Counted from the first letter of the stretch, positions 1-8,265 are shown. The stretch is DNA of 33,538 nucleotides from Granulosicoccus sp. (GCA_020627685.1 JAHDGK010000026.1:36666-70203); one strand, 5' to 3'. Notes: generated by a model from the letters alone, not told the origin. Numbers and translations: made by a program.

Positions 1-36
1 ATCACGATCACGATCACGATCACGATCACGATCACG
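1..36 (+). repeat. Six perfect copies of a 6-bp tandem repeat (ATCACG) within a coding region
   Basis: Six uninterrupted ATCACG units open the window. Read in the frame of the following gene they encode alternating His and Asp, the likely metal-binding N-terminus of nitrile hydratase alpha. The window begins inside the array, so its true length is unknown. Confidence 0.95.
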
Positions 37-635
37 ACCATTCTCACCTCGACCCCACTGCATTGAGGGTCCGCTCCTTACAAACTTTGCTGACAGAGAA
101 GGGGTATATCGAAGAGCAGACTCTCAATGAGCTGATAGATACCTACGAGAATAAAATCGGCCCTCGCAATGGAGCGCAAGTTATCGCAAAAGCCTGGGTC
201 GATCCCGAGTTCAAAAAATGGCTACTTAAGGATGCTACGGCAGCCATTGCATCGATGGATTTCGAGGGTCGTCAAGGTGAACACATGGTTGCCGTAGAAA
301 ACACTCCCGACGTTCATAACATGGTGGTTTGCACATTGTGTTCTTGCTACCCGTGGCCTGTTCTGGGGCTACCTCCCACCTGGTATAAATCTGCGCCCTA
401 TCGTTCAAGAGTCGTCATTGATCCAGCAAGCGTGCTGGCTGAATTCGGTGTTCAGTTACCCGAACAGACACGCATATCAGTTTGGGACTCCACTGCCGAA
501 GTTCGCTACCTTGTCATTCCAATGCGCCCGGAAAATTCAGATCACTTATCTGCGAACGAGCTGCAGGAGCTTGTTAATAGAAATTCCATGATAGGTACAG
601 CGCTCGCCACACCGGTCAATGGAGTAAGTACGTGA
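3..635 (+). CDS. nthA: Nitrile hydratase alpha subunit, cobalt type (5' end missing)
   Basis: Catalytic subunit of nitrile hydratase, which hydrates nitriles to amides in the cytoplasm. The frame is open from base 3, so about 210 codons are visible and probably only a few N-terminal residues are missing. A TTG at 63 could be mistaken for a start, but the frame continues upstream through a His-Asp repeat into the leader typical of this family. The metal-binding claw C-T-L-C-S-C lies at 330-347. Thr in the second position marks the cobalt class (iron enzymes usually have Ser). The surrounding [10 protein letters not shown] and the downstream [10 protein letters not shown] block are strongly conserved in the family. 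The stop overlaps the beta start (GTGA), so translation is probably coupled. The His/Asp-rich N-terminus may help acquire cobalt; that is inference. Confidence 0.96.
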   Translation, partial: HDHDHDHDHDHDHSHLDPTALRVRSLQTLLTEKGYIEEQTLNELIDTYENKIGPRNGAQVIAKAWVDPEFKKWLLKDATAAIASMDFEGRQGEHMVAVENTPDVHNMVVCTLCSCYPWPVLGLPPTWYKSAPYRSRVVIDPASVLAEFGVQLPEQTRISVWDSTAEVRYLVIPMRPENSDHLSANELQELVNRNSMIGTALATPVNGVST

Positions 636-1294
636 ATGGCGTCCATGACATGGGAGGCCTTGAATGTTTTGGTCCCATCGAACTCGAATCCGATGAAAAA
701 TTTCACGAAGATTGGGAAAAACAAGTTCTCGCTATCACGCTTGCAATGGGTGCCACAGGCACTTGGAATCTGGATCAATCTCGCTTCTCAAGAGAATCGC
801 TTGAGCCTTCCGACTATCTAAGCTTAGGTTATTACCGAATTTGGCTAAAAGCATTGGAATCTCTGCTGTTAAAGCATGAGCTTGTAACGCAGCAAGAGCT
901 GGACTCAGGACAGTCTCTTTGTAAAGCCAAACCCGTGCGCCGGGTTTTGCGATCTGCGGAAGTTGCAGCAGTACTTAAAACAGGAGGCCCTGTAGATAGG
1001 GAAGTTACCCAGAAACCTCGTTTTTCGATAGGCGATAAAATTCGGGTAAACAACATACATACCCCTACCCATACACGGCTACCATCGTACATTCGCAACC
1101 ATGTCGGGATCGTCCATGCTATCCATGGTGCGCATGTTTATCCTGATGCTAACGCCCAAGGTTTGGGAGAAAACCCACAATGGCTATACAACATTCAGTT
1201 TAAGGCCTCAGAACTCTTTGGGGAGTCCAGACATCAGCACGACTTCACCCACGTAGATTGCTGGGAACCCTATTTAGATTTCAGCCATGACTAA
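632..1294 (+). CDS. nthB: Nitrile hydratase beta subunit
   Basis: Structural partner of the alpha subunit; it completes the active-site cleft. The protein has 220 residues, a normal length. It begins M-N-G-V-H-D-M-G-G, the family's hallmark N-terminus, and ends in the SH3-like barrel (F-S-I-G-D-K-I-R-V through the final W-E-P-Y-L-D). The GTG start at 632 is supported by GGAG at 621-624 with 7-nt spacing and by the GTGA overlap with the alpha stop. The 3' end overlaps the accessory gene by 8 nt, so all three genes should be translated from one mRNA. Confidence 0.96.
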   Translation: MNGVHDMGGLECFGPIELESDEKFHEDWEKQVLAITLAMGATGTWNLDQSRFSRESLEPSDYLSLGYYRIWLKALESLLLKHELVTQQELDSGQSLCKAKPVRRVLRSAEVAAVLKTGGPVDREVTQKPRFSIGDKIRVNNIHTPTHTRLPSYIRNHVGIVHAIHGAHVYPDANAQGLGENPQWLYNIQFKASELFGESRHQHDFTHVDCWEPYLDFSHD

Positions 1295-1694
1295 TTCAAC
1301 AGATACGACACCTTCCCAAATCAGTAGCGAATTACTATCAGCTGTGCCATCAATACCGAAGGATGATCAAGGCCCAGTATTTAGTGAACCCTGGCAGGCA
1401 GAAGTGTTTGCTATGACGCTGATGCTTCATAAAAAGAAACTATTTAGCTGGCCGGAGTGGGCTGATCAGTTGAGCCGTAGTATTGCGGCGGCACAAGAAA
1501 GCGGAGACCCCGATTTAGGCAATACCTATTATCTGCATTGGTTAGATGCTTTGGAAACTTTGGTTACCGCCAAGGACATCGGTAAGCCGGGGCAATTGGC
1601 CGATCTTTATAAACAATGGGAAGCAGCCGCTAATACGACGCCACATGGTCAGCCAATAGTCTTACCACCAGCATCCAAAAACACGGGTGTGTAA
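1287..1694 (+). CDS. Nitrile hydratase accessory protein (beta N-terminus-like activator)
   Basis: A 135-residue protein resembling the N-terminal half of the beta subunit (F-S-E-P-W-Q-A-E-V-F-A-M-T-L near residues 31-44 and Y-Y-L-H-W-L-D-A-L-E near 84-93). This is the pattern of the NHase accessory/activator family, which escorts cobalt-loaded alpha during subunit exchange and maturation. The ATG at 1287 lies inside the last codons of beta. No separate P47K/CobW-type metallochaperone follows: the gene ends 5 bases before a convergent gene, so this activator and the His-rich alpha tail are the only metal-handling candidates visible here. Confidence 0.88.
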   Translation: MTNSTDTTPSQISSELLSAVPSIPKDDQGPVFSEPWQAEVFAMTLMLHKKKLFSWPEWADQLSRSIAAAQESGDPDLGNTYYLHWLDALETLVTAKDIGKPGQLADLYKQWEAAANTTPHGQPIVLPPASKNTGV

Positions 1695-1699
1695 ACACT

Positions 1700-2113
1700 T
1701 TAGAATAAAACCGACAACAAAATTACCACTGTCGACAAAAAACCTGCAAACCAAACAATGGAGCGCCAGGGCACCCACCCAAACACATAGGCGGGTACGT
1801 AGATAATTCTGGCTACCAGATAAATCCAAGCACAAGCTTCTGTAACGTAAGTGGATTTGGCTGACAGAGTAACGGCCATTACTGCAATCGCGAAAAGTAA
1901 CAACCCTTCAAAGTGATTATTCATAGCCCGAATCGACCTGGCTGTTCTAACACTAACCTGCGACTCCAGTGAACCTCCCAGACGATGTAAATCTCTTGGA
2001 GATAGGGTTTTCTTAGTTCCCAGTTCAATATTAGCCGGCACCGCCATCAACGCCATCTGCAAGACCTGAAGCAGCGCTGCAAGTACTAATACGTAGAGTT
2101 CAGGAGTCATCAT
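1700..2113 (-). CDS. MAPEG family integral membrane protein
   Basis: A 137-residue protein with about four hydrophobic segments (roughly residues 5-25, 70-85, 92-112 and 117-136). It carries the MAPEG signature block A-N-I-E-L-G...R-A-x-R-A-x-x-N-H-F-E-G near residues 27-70. MAPEG proteins are small membrane enzymes, often glutathione-dependent; bacterial members mostly lack an assigned substrate. The gene begins 4 nt after the MATE stop, so the two are probably co-transcribed and coupled. Two ATGs are adjacent (2113 and 2110). The 3' end meets the nitrile hydratase operon head-on with only 5 bases between stops. Confidence 0.85.
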   Translation of the reverse strand: MMTPELYVLVLAALLQVLQMALMAVPANIELGTKKTLSPRDLHRLGGSLESQVSVRTARSIRAMNNHFEGLLLFAIAVMAVTLSAKSTYVTEACAWIYLVARIIYVPAYVFGWVPWRSIVWFAGFLSTVVILLSVLF

Positions 2114-2117
2114 TCAA

Positions 2118-3470
2118 TTAGATAGTTTTCAAGTTATTGAGCACGAAGCGTAACCTCATAGCTAGCAAAATAGAGGCTACGGATAATCCGGTTACCAAAC
2201 CAACCCACAAACCATGCGCCCCCCACCCCAGAACATGCGCACAAAAAATACCGAATCCAAAAGCTACCGCCCAATAGGAGAATGCATTGATAAACATCGG
2301 AACTCGAGTGTCCTGTAGTCCTCGAAGTGTACCGATCAGCATAATTTGAGCGCCATCGGATAATTGGAAGAGCGCTCCTAATAAAAGCAGACTACCCGCA
2401 AACTGAATAAGCGCTGGATCATCCGTGTAAATATCAGCAATGTTGAATCGGAAAAGAACCAGGATAGAAACCGTAAGACACGCCATGCCCAGCGACAGTA
2501 TCGCACCACTGACAATTCTCAGCTTAACGGGTGCAATACTACCTAATGCAGCCGCCCTACCTACTCTGGCCGTTAGCGCAAATGACATGCCCAACGGCAG
2601 CATGTAGCAAAAGGCCGAAGCACTAATTGCTATGTGATGAGCCCCGGCTTCAATAACGCCGATAAAACCCATTTGAATGGATGTAGCCACAAACAATCCA
2701 GCTTCAAAAAACAGCCCGAGAAAGATAGGAATAGACAACATCAGCATCGGTTTAATGTGAGCCCACTCCGGCTTATCGAACTGCGCAAACAAGGCAAAGC
2801 GTTTAAATCTAGGTCCACGAAGAATAAGCAACAAAACCGTTGCCATCCCGATATTAACGAGCGTAGTGGCCAAACCGATTCCGAACAATCCCAATTTAGG
2901 TAATCCGAACCAACCAAGACCTAATCCTAAATTAGCCAGAATGTTGATAATCAAACCCAATGCAGTCACATACAACACGGGGCGAGCGAGTCCTGTGGCT
3001 TCACACACATTCCTGCTCGCCATAACCAACGCAAAAAACGGCAAGCTCCAACACGCACCCCATAGATAACTTTGAATGAGTGGCGGCAATCCTTGTGCAA
3101 ACGGCAACCGGTCTACATTAGCGATAATCAGTAGAAGTACAGCCAATGCGACAAAGCCTGTGATGAGTCCCAACCACAAGCCTTGTCTGAATATCGCGCC
3201 AACAAAGACTCTGCGTTTTTGGCCAATAAGTCGAGACAGGGTCGGTGATAAACCTGCCATCAAACCGATGCAGGAAAGTGACACCACGAACCACAAACCA
3301 CCACCGATTCCCCCAGCCGCCAATTCGGCAGAGCCAAGGCGGCCCGCAACGATGGCATCGACAAGGCCGTTCCCCATTTGCAGTAACTGAGCACAGATCA
3401 AAGGCACTCCAAGCTTCATAGTTCGCCTCAGGTCGGCTTTTAGTGCAGGACTACTAATACATTCCCGCAT
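2118..3470 (-). CDS. MATE family multidrug/metabolite efflux transporter
   Basis: A polytopic protein with about twelve membrane segments and the two-lobed MATE pattern. The opening segment (K-L-G-V-P-L-I-C-A-Q-L-L-Q-M-G-N-G) with V-D-A-I-V-A-G-R-L-G is typical of NorM-like exporters, which expel cationic compounds in exchange for Na+ or H+. From the ATG at 3470 the protein is 450 residues, normal for the family. The frame also opens at a GTG at 3503 (461 residues). A later ATG at 3419 has the best ribosome binding site (GAGG, 6-nt spacing) but would remove the short tail before helix 1. The start is therefore uncertain. The gene is followed 4 nt later by the MAPEG gene, suggesting a joint detoxification unit. 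It is divergent from the alpha/beta hydrolase. Confidence 0.9.
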   Translation of the reverse strand: MRECISSPALKADLRRTMKLGVPLICAQLLQMGNGLVDAIVAGRLGSAELAAGGIGGGLWFVVSLSCIGLMAGLSPTLSRLIGQKRRVFVGAIFRQGLWLGLITGFVALAVLLLIIANVDRLPFAQGLPPLIQSYLWGACWSLPFFALVMASRNVCEATGLARPVLYVTALGLIINILANLGLGLGWFGLPKLGLFGIGLATTLVNIGMATVLLLILRGPRFKRFALFAQFDKPEWAHIKPMLMLSIPIFLGLFFEAGLFVATSIQMGFIGVIEAGAHHIAISASAFCYMLPLGMSFALTARVGRAAALGSIAPVKLRIVSGAILSLGMACLTVSILVLFRFNIADIYTDDPALIQFAGSLLLLGALFQLSDGAQIMLIGTLRGLQDTRVPMFINAFSYWAVAFGFGIFCAHVLGWGAHGLWVGLVTGLSVASILLAMRLRFVLNNLKTI

Positions 3471-3608
3471 GGACCATGAATTATTTGAGGTGACGAGTGA
3501 CACGCTGGAGGGCTCAGGTTCTTTAATTTAAGTAATTGTTAGGTATGCTGTTATGGGACGGCTATGAATACAACAGCTCAATAGGGTTATTAAACAATCT
3601 CGACGCCT

Positions 3609-4556
3609 ATGACCAACGACAGTTCAGACAATACGAAATACCAACAGCTGTTGGACGAGGAAGTGTGGTCCTTTATTTATAAAAGTAATAGCTACTACCC
3701 TGCTGATGCGGCCAATCACACGATAGAGCAGCAACGGGCATGGTACACACAAATGTGCTTGGGATTCCAACCATTAGCTGAAATTCCCGTTACGCGATTA
3801 GACTATCGCTTCAGCGATCGAGAGGTTCCGGTCCGAGAATATTTACCGGTTCATTGCGCGCTCGGCACGACAACTCTGATTTACTATCACGGGGGAGGTT
3901 TTGTCGTCGGAGATCTCAATTCACACGATGACGTCTGCGCTGCCATTTGTACTCACACAGGATTTAAAGTCTTGTCTGTTGATTACAGCCTCTCGCCTGA
4001 AAAAAAGCACCCGGAGGCATTTTTAGATGCCTATGCGGTGTTTTCAAGAATCGCCTTAGAGACAAATCATAAAATTCTTCTGGCCGGAGACAGCGCTGGC
4101 GCAACCCTTGCCGCCTGCGTCGCAGCGAGGTCCAGGCGAGACGATAAACAACCCGATGCGCAAGTCTTAATATATCCCTATCTGGGCGCCCCTGCCAATG
4201 AGGGTTCGGCAGTTGAACATGCTAACGCACCACTGCTCACCACCAGCGACATGAAGTTTTATGAAAACATCAGAATTGCTTCAAGTCAGCCATTCCCTTC
4301 TGACGAAACCTTCGCCCCTTTGTGGGGTACTGACTTTTCCAATTTACCAACTACCGTCATCTTCTCAGCTGAATGTGACCCACTCAGGGATGACGGCCCT
4401 ATCTACGCCGAAAAAATTACTCACGCTGGAGGCAAAGCCAATTGCACTGTAGAACCGGGGCTAGTCCACGGTTATCTTCGAGCCAGACATGGCTCAGATA
4501 AAGCGAATGCAAGCTTTACCCGGATACTCGATGCCATCAAGGTATGCGGCCAATAG
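3609..4556 (+). CDS. Alpha/beta hydrolase, hormone-sensitive-lipase-like esterase
   Basis: A cytoplasmic esterase/lipase of 315 residues with no signal peptide. It shows the HSL-family oxyanion motif H-G-G-G (residues 94-97) and the nucleophile elbow G-D-S-A-G (160-164, Ser162). The likely acid is Asp257 in E-C-D-P-L-R-D-D-G and the likely base is His287 in G-L-V-H-G. The triad is complete and in the usual order, so it should be active on short-chain carboxylic esters or a related acyl compound. It is divergent from the MATE gene across about 140 bp that must hold both promoters, and convergent with the phosphoribosyltransferase gene. The substrate cannot be read from the sequence. Confidence 0.92.
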   Translation: MTNDSSDNTKYQQLLDEEVWSFIYKSNSYYPADAANHTIEQQRAWYTQMCLGFQPLAEIPVTRLDYRFSDREVPVREYLPVHCALGTTTLIYYHGGGFVVGDLNSHDDVCAAICTHTGFKVLSVDYSLSPEKKHPEAFLDAYAVFSRIALETNHKILLAGDSAGATLAACVAARSRRDDKQPDAQVLIYPYLGAPANEGSAVEHANAPLLTTSDMKFYENIRIASSQPFPSDETFAPLWGTDFSNLPTTVIFSAECDPLRDDGPIYAEKITHAGGKANCTVEPGLVHGYLRARHGSDKANASFTRILDAIKVCGQ

Positions 4557-4605
4557 CTACGCTTTGAATTTGAGTTTTAGCAACGATTGAAATACACCGC
4601 ACCCA

Positions 4606-5259
4606 CTACCGAAAAGAGACTCTACCTGCAGTCGGGTACGTATTTTTAGCATCGTAACTGTCAAAACTAGAAAGGCGCTGCGCGTTGCATTCCGTTTGCC
4701 AGCGAGATCCGGGCACAACAGCCGACACACAGGGAAAACGTTTACGGTATTGTTCTGTTGCCTCATTTTCCTCAATGGCAATAGCTAATATACCGGCCAC
4801 TACCCCTTGTTGCCGTTCTACTAATTCAATGGCACCGGCCATCGTACCGCCGGTTTCAACCCATTGGTCAGCCAGTAACACGCGAGTACCCGGCGCAAAT
4901 GCAGGTGTCCGCATTTCCATATCTTGTGTACGACCGGAATAGTTGCCATATGACACTTTGTCGGTATCTACACACAGTTTTCCGGCTTTTCTAATCGGTA
5001 GAAACCCCTTGTTTAAGCGTGCGGCCAACCCTGCTCCTAAAACAAACCCCATCGCATCAAGCCCTGCCACACAATCGAATTCAATACCTTTTAAATCTGC
5101 GGTGAAGTCATCAAGCAGATCGGTATACGCAGCACTGTTGATGTAGATGGACGTTGGGTCAAGCCACGCAAATTTTTCACCCTTGGTGTTTGGAGACATG
5201 ATATTCAAATACCATCTGTCATCTCTCGGTCCCTTGTCCACATCAGCTTTGTTGTTCAA
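4606..5259 (-). CDS. Phosphoribosyltransferase, adenine-PRTase-like
   Basis: A type I phosphoribosyltransferase fold protein of 217 residues. The PRPP-binding loop is V-L-L-A-D-Q-W-V-E-T-G-G-T-M (127-140). An APRT-like G-L-D-A-M-G-F-V-L-G loop (66-75) and I-R-K-A-G-K-L (89-95) lie upstream. Such enzymes join a base to PRPP to form a nucleotide. The usual second acidic residue of the PRPP loop (Asp-Asp) is Gln here (D131-Q132), so the substrate may differ from adenine. The start is a TTG at 5259, supported by AGGAG 7 nt upstream; it forms a TTGA overlap with the stop of the TIM-barrel gene. This tight coupling suggests one pathway or complex. Confidence 0.85.
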   Translation of the reverse strand: MNNKADVDKGPRDDRWYLNIMSPNTKGEKFAWLDPTSIYINSAAYTDLLDDFTADLKGIEFDCVAGLDAMGFVLGAGLAARLNKGFLPIRKAGKLCVDTDKVSYGNYSGRTQDMEMRTPAFAPGTRVLLADQWVETGGTMAGAIELVERQQGVVAGILAIAIEENEATEQYRKRFPCVSAVVPGSRWQTECNAQRLSSFDSYDAKNTYPTAGRVSFR

Positions 5260-6023
5260 CGGGCGTCTCCTATTGTTCGAGTAACATTCATCAACGAGCG
5301 AAGCTTCAACGCGTCAATGTTATAAAAGTCGTTATCTTTATTAATACCGGTTGATACTAAAAAACAATCCACCGTTTTATAGATCAACGCGTTTTCCGGA
5401 GTCACCCCTGAAGCTAAGGCCAAAGTGTACTCGCCAATGGCCTCCCGGAAAATATCAATTTTTTCAGGATCTGCCTCTTTTCCGGTAGCGATACCTGAAG
5501 TACAAACCGCATCCATATAATGCGTGGCTAACTCAGCTGACACGGCGTAATGTTCAGGTTTTACTTCTCTTTGCTTTTTGAAGCAGGTTCCTCCCATATA
5601 GAAACCATCCCAAGAAGATTTCTCCCTCGCGGCATTAATACGTAGTGCTTCGTCTTGATTTGTTTTGTCACTATGTTCATCAATACAAGCATCGTCAGCC
5701 CAATAGGCATCAATAATACAACCTTGCTCTTTTAGTTCTCCCAATACTGGAAAAGCGACTTCACCGGTTTGCGCTAAGAAATTTAACCCTAGCCACAACT
5801 CAGGGAAAGCAGCACGAACCTCCTTTACGATAGGAAGAAATTCAGGGTAAGGGAAATCATGGTTTATTAAAAAAATCCCGTGCGCGCCCTCATGCAAAGC
5901 AACATGCACGTTCCTGATGCATTGCTCCGCGTCCAGGGCGTGAATAACAGGTGTTATCACGGGACCAGGGCTATTAAAAAGGGCGTGAAAGTCTTCTCGA
6001 CGCATAGGGACTCGATTTGTCAT
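5256..6023 (-). CDS. BtpA/SgcQ-like TIM-barrel protein of unknown reaction
   Basis: A 255-residue soluble protein that fits the BtpA/SgcQ layout. It has an opening strand P-V-I-T-P-V-I-H-A-L, a G-A-H-G-I-F-L-I-N-H block, the strand L-W-L-G-L-N-F-L, then T-S-G-I-A-T-G-K-E-A-D-P-E-K-I, and near the C-terminus A-S-G-V-T-P-E-N with F-L-V-S-T-G-I. The last two resemble a phosphate-binding end of a TIM barrel. BtpA was named for a photosystem I assembly phenotype in cyanobacteria; most relatives have no assigned function, and a nucleotide- or sugar-phosphate-related enzyme is plausible. It overlaps the phosphoribosyltransferase gene by 4 nt, so the two probably act on the same compound. A second ATG at 6005 is possible; neither start has a strong ribosome binding site. 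Confidence 0.7.
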   Translation of the reverse strand: MTNRVPMRREDFHALFNSPGPVITPVIHALDAEQCIRNVHVALHEGAHGIFLINHDFPYPEFLPIVKEVRAAFPELWLGLNFLAQTGEVAFPVLGELKEQGCIIDAYWADDACIDEHSDKTNQDEALRINAAREKSSWDGFYMGGTCFKKQREVKPEHYAVSAELATHYMDAVCTSGIATGKEADPEKIDIFREAIGEYTLALASGVTPENALIYKTVDCFLVSTGINKDNDFYNIDALKLRSLMNVTRTIGDAR

Positions 6024-6045
6024 CGAACAGGGTAGTCAAAGATAA

Positions 6046-6060
6046 CCTAATTGGCTTAGG
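6046..6060. promoter_or_regulatory. Short dyad in the divergent promoter region between the TIM-barrel and ABC importer genes
   Basis: CCTAA-TTGGC-TTAGG is a 5-bp inverted repeat with a 5-nt centre, in the 109-bp gap between two divergent operons. It is well placed for an operator acting on both sides. It is short enough to arise by chance. Confidence 0.25.
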
Positions 6061-6132
6061 ATGGTCGAGACCAATAACCGAATGCGGAAATTCTCGTTTT
6101 TTGCTGAAAATTCTACTTACAAGAGAGAACTG

Positions 6133-7275
6133 ATGAAAGATAAATTGATATCCGACAAACTCCCTACAAGCCGTAGAAAGTTCTTAAAGTACGGTGCCGG
6201 TGCTTCGGCAATCATGGCAGCGCCCTACATTACTCGGGTTAGTGCTGAGCCTACGACTATCAACATGTTGGCGTGGTACGGACATGGTGAGCCAGACATT
6301 GTCGGTGAGTACGAAGAAGCTAACAATGTGAAGTTCCAGGCCAAATACTATGCCGGCGGAGACAACATGATGGCGCTCATTGCGCAATCTCCTCCGGGCA
6401 CATACGACATCATTTTATCGGATGGCGAGTTTGTCCAACAGTTGAATGCAGCCGGGTACATCGATGAACTCGATGCCGGAGACTATAATTTTGACGATAT
6501 GTTGCATGAAGACTTCACGCAGTTTCCTGGTCATTGGGCAGATGGAAAATTGCACTCAGTGATGGTAAGAGCCGGGCATCTCGGGGTTTCGTATAACAAA
6601 AATTTCGTGACAGCCGAAGAAGCCAAAAGCTACAAATGCTTTTGGAAACCCGAATTAAAAGGCAAGGTTGGCCATTTTGACTGGCACTTACCTAGCCTTG
6701 GCCAAATGAGCTTGTTAAACGGCAATGGTGCCGGATTATGGGATTTAGACGATGCTGCGTGGCAAAAGGTGCAAGACACGACATTGTCCCTGCGTCCTCA
6801 GGTTGGCGGTTTCTTTGACTACGGCGGTACATTCAACTCACTCAAAAACGGTGAGATGCATGCTATGTGTGGCATCGGAGATTGGATCACGGGTGTTCTT
6901 GAAAAAGACGGCGCACCTGTTGCCTCTGTTATCCCTGATGAAGGTGGAATACAGTGGACAGAGTCTTACTGCATTGGCAAAGGCAGCGAGAAGGCCGATT
7001 TAGTGAAAGCGTTTATTCAGTACATGCTTTCTCCACAAGGTCAGGTTAAGTCAGCTCAGATGGCAGCCTACCCCGGCATTGCCATTACAAAAGCCGGACG
7101 TAAACTGTTAAATGAAGTTGATGCGAAAGAAGCTCAACGTACCGGTCAAGTAGATGGTTTAGAAAACGACCCCATCACGCTAATCAATGAAGGTCGCATT
7201 CACTATCGAAACATTCCAGTACAACAAAGTTTGGAAGACTGGAACGATTTCTGGTCCGAATACAAAAACGCGTAA
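6133..7275 (+). CDS. ABC importer substrate-binding protein, PotD/PotF type, Tat-exported
   Basis: Periplasmic binding protein of a polyamine/opine-type (PotFGHI-like) importer. From the ATG at 6133 it has 380 residues. It carries a twin-arginine signal, S-R-R-K-F-L-K at 13-19, then a hydrophobic stretch and a likely cleavage after V-S-A (residue 38). Open sequence upstream to 6061 would place this signal about 40 residues inside the protein, so 6133 is the better start. The body shows the PotD-like pattern: Y-D-I-I-L-S-D-G-E-F near 97-106, L-G-V-S-Y-N-K-N-F near 154-162, and W-N-D-F-W-S-E-Y-K at the C-terminus. Tat export implies folding, perhaps with a ligand or cofactor, before export. The ligand is unknown. 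Two stem-loops follow before the permease gene. Confidence 0.9.
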   Translation: MKDKLISDKLPTSRRKFLKYGAGASAIMAAPYITRVSAEPTTINMLAWYGHGEPDIVGEYEEANNVKFQAKYYAGGDNMMALIAQSPPGTYDIILSDGEFVQQLNAAGYIDELDAGDYNFDDMLHEDFTQFPGHWADGKLHSVMVRAGHLGVSYNKNFVTAEEAKSYKCFWKPELKGKVGHFDWHLPSLGQMSLLNGNGAGLWDLDDAAWQKVQDTTLSLRPQVGGFFDYGGTFNSLKNGEMHAMCGIGDWITGVLEKDGAPVASVIPDEGGIQWTESYCIGKGSEKADLVKAFIQYMLSPQGQVKSAQMAAYPGIAITKAGRKLLNEVDAKEAQRTGQVDGLENDPITLINEGRIHYRNIPVQQSLEDWNDFWSEYKNA

Positions 7276-7285
7276 TCGCGACTGC

Positions 7286-7360
7286 GTGCTTTAAAACGAC
7301 TCTTACGTTTCAAGAGCACGGCAAAGAGATAGCTGCGACTCACAGAGTATGAGTCGCAGC
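7286..7360 (+). promoter_or_regulatory. Two stem-loops after the binding-protein gene (second is a perfect 11-bp stem)
   Basis: In the 114-bp gap after the binding-protein stop, 7286-7319 can form an interrupted hairpin (GTGCT and AAACG pairing with CGTTT and AGCAC). Then 7332-7342 (GCTGCGACTCA) pairs perfectly with 7350-7360 (TGAGTCGCAGC) around a 7-nt loop. No T-run follows, so this looks more like an mRNA-stabilising or processing element than a strong terminator. It would explain higher expression of the binding protein than of the membrane parts. Confidence 0.65.
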
Positions 7361-7389
7361 AAACCAGAAACATTTCAACGCAATTGCTC

Positions 7390-8265
7390 ATGTCGCAAAC
7401 TGACACTGCCATTCGCAAATCAAAATCAAGTCAACGTCTATATGCGTTGACGTGGCGGCTACCTATCATTGTTTGGCAGGTTCTATTCTTCGTAGGCCCC
7501 TTGCTGTTTCTGATTGCAATGTCTTTTTTTCTAGTCAAAAACTACCGAATGCACGAAGCCTTCGAGATGGTCAATTGGCAGAAAATGTTTTCCCGCGATT
7601 ATTTCCGAGATAGTTACTTTTTCACGCTTGGCCTTGCTATCGGCGCCACGGTCCTATGCTCTGTCATCGCGTTTCCAGCAGCTTTTGCACTCTCATTCAA
7701 AGTGTCTGCAAATACGCGGCGTTGGGCACTGTTTTTTTTGATTATCCCGTTCTTTACCAGCTACCTGGTTAGAACGTTTTCCTGGTATGTCATTCTGGCA
7801 GAGTCCGGTGTTGTGAACTCCTTACTGCAGTTTATCGGACTAGGCCCTTTCACCATGCTCAATACCGTATTCGGCACTATGGTGGGGTATCTCACATTAA
7901 CGTTGCCTCTGGTTATCGTTCTACAAACGTTTTCGATGAGTCAGATAGACAAGAGCTACATCGAAGCTGCCTATAACTTAGGCTGCGGACGCATTCGCAC
8001 TATTACATCTGTGATTATTCCATTGGCAAAAACAGGATTAGTAATCGGCGCTGTGTTTTGTTTTATCCTGGCATTTGGTGACTTCGTCAGTCCCTATTAT
8101 TTAGGTGGATCTAAGCCTCCCACACTGTCAATTCTCATCATCGATACGACGAAATCCGGGCAACAGTGGCCGAGGGCTGCAGTCGTTGCCATCGTCATGA
8201 TGCTTACGCTCTTCACCGTTGCATTTGCCAGCATTGCTTACGCCTACCGGAAGCGACAGCGATGA
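7390..8265 (+). CDS. ABC importer permease, PotB/PotH type
   Basis: Inner-membrane permease with about six helices. The cytoplasmic coupling loop (EAA motif) begins at Glu192: E-A-A-Y-N-L-G-C-G then I-I-P-L. The ATG at 7390 gives 291 residues; a TTG two codons upstream is a less likely start. Homology is to the first permease of spermidine/putrescine-type importers. Its stop overlaps the next permease start (ATGA), so the two halves of the channel are translationally coupled. Confidence 0.92.
   Translation: MSQTDTAIRKSKSSQRLYALTWRLPIIVWQVLFFVGPLLFLIAMSFFLVKNYRMHEAFEMVNWQKMFSRDYFRDSYFFTLGLAIGATVLCSVIAFPAAFALSFKVSANTRRWALFFLIIPFFTSYLVRTFSWYVILAESGVVNSLLQFIGLGPFTMLNTVFGTMVGYLTLTLPLVIVLQTFSMSQIDKSYIEAAYNLGCGRIRTITSVIIPLAKTGLVIGAVFCFILAFGDFVSPYYLGGSKPPTLSILIIDTTKSGQQWPRAAVVAIVMMLTLFTVAFASIAYAYRKRQR

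Noticed and set aside
1-36. CRISPR array
   Set aside because: The units are contiguous 6-bp repeats with no spacers and lie in a coding frame. The same reasoning excludes the 9-bp repeat at the other end.
63-635. TTG at 63 as the start of nitrile hydratase alpha
   Set aside because: The frame is open upstream to the window edge and encodes the His-Asp leader and H-L-D-P-T-A linker expected in this family.
4557-4781. 74-codon reading frame on the minus strand
   Set aside because: It overlaps the 3' part of the phosphoribosyltransferase gene in another frame and has no family-like motifs or ribosome binding site.
5256-6023. Photosystem I assembly role for the BtpA-like protein
   Set aside because: There are no photosynthesis genes here and the organism looks heterotrophic; the name comes from a cyanobacterial phenotype.
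8166-8261. Upstream extension of the second PotC-type permease
   Set aside because: These codons lie inside the first permease in another frame; the ATGA overlap at 8262 gives the normal N-terminus.
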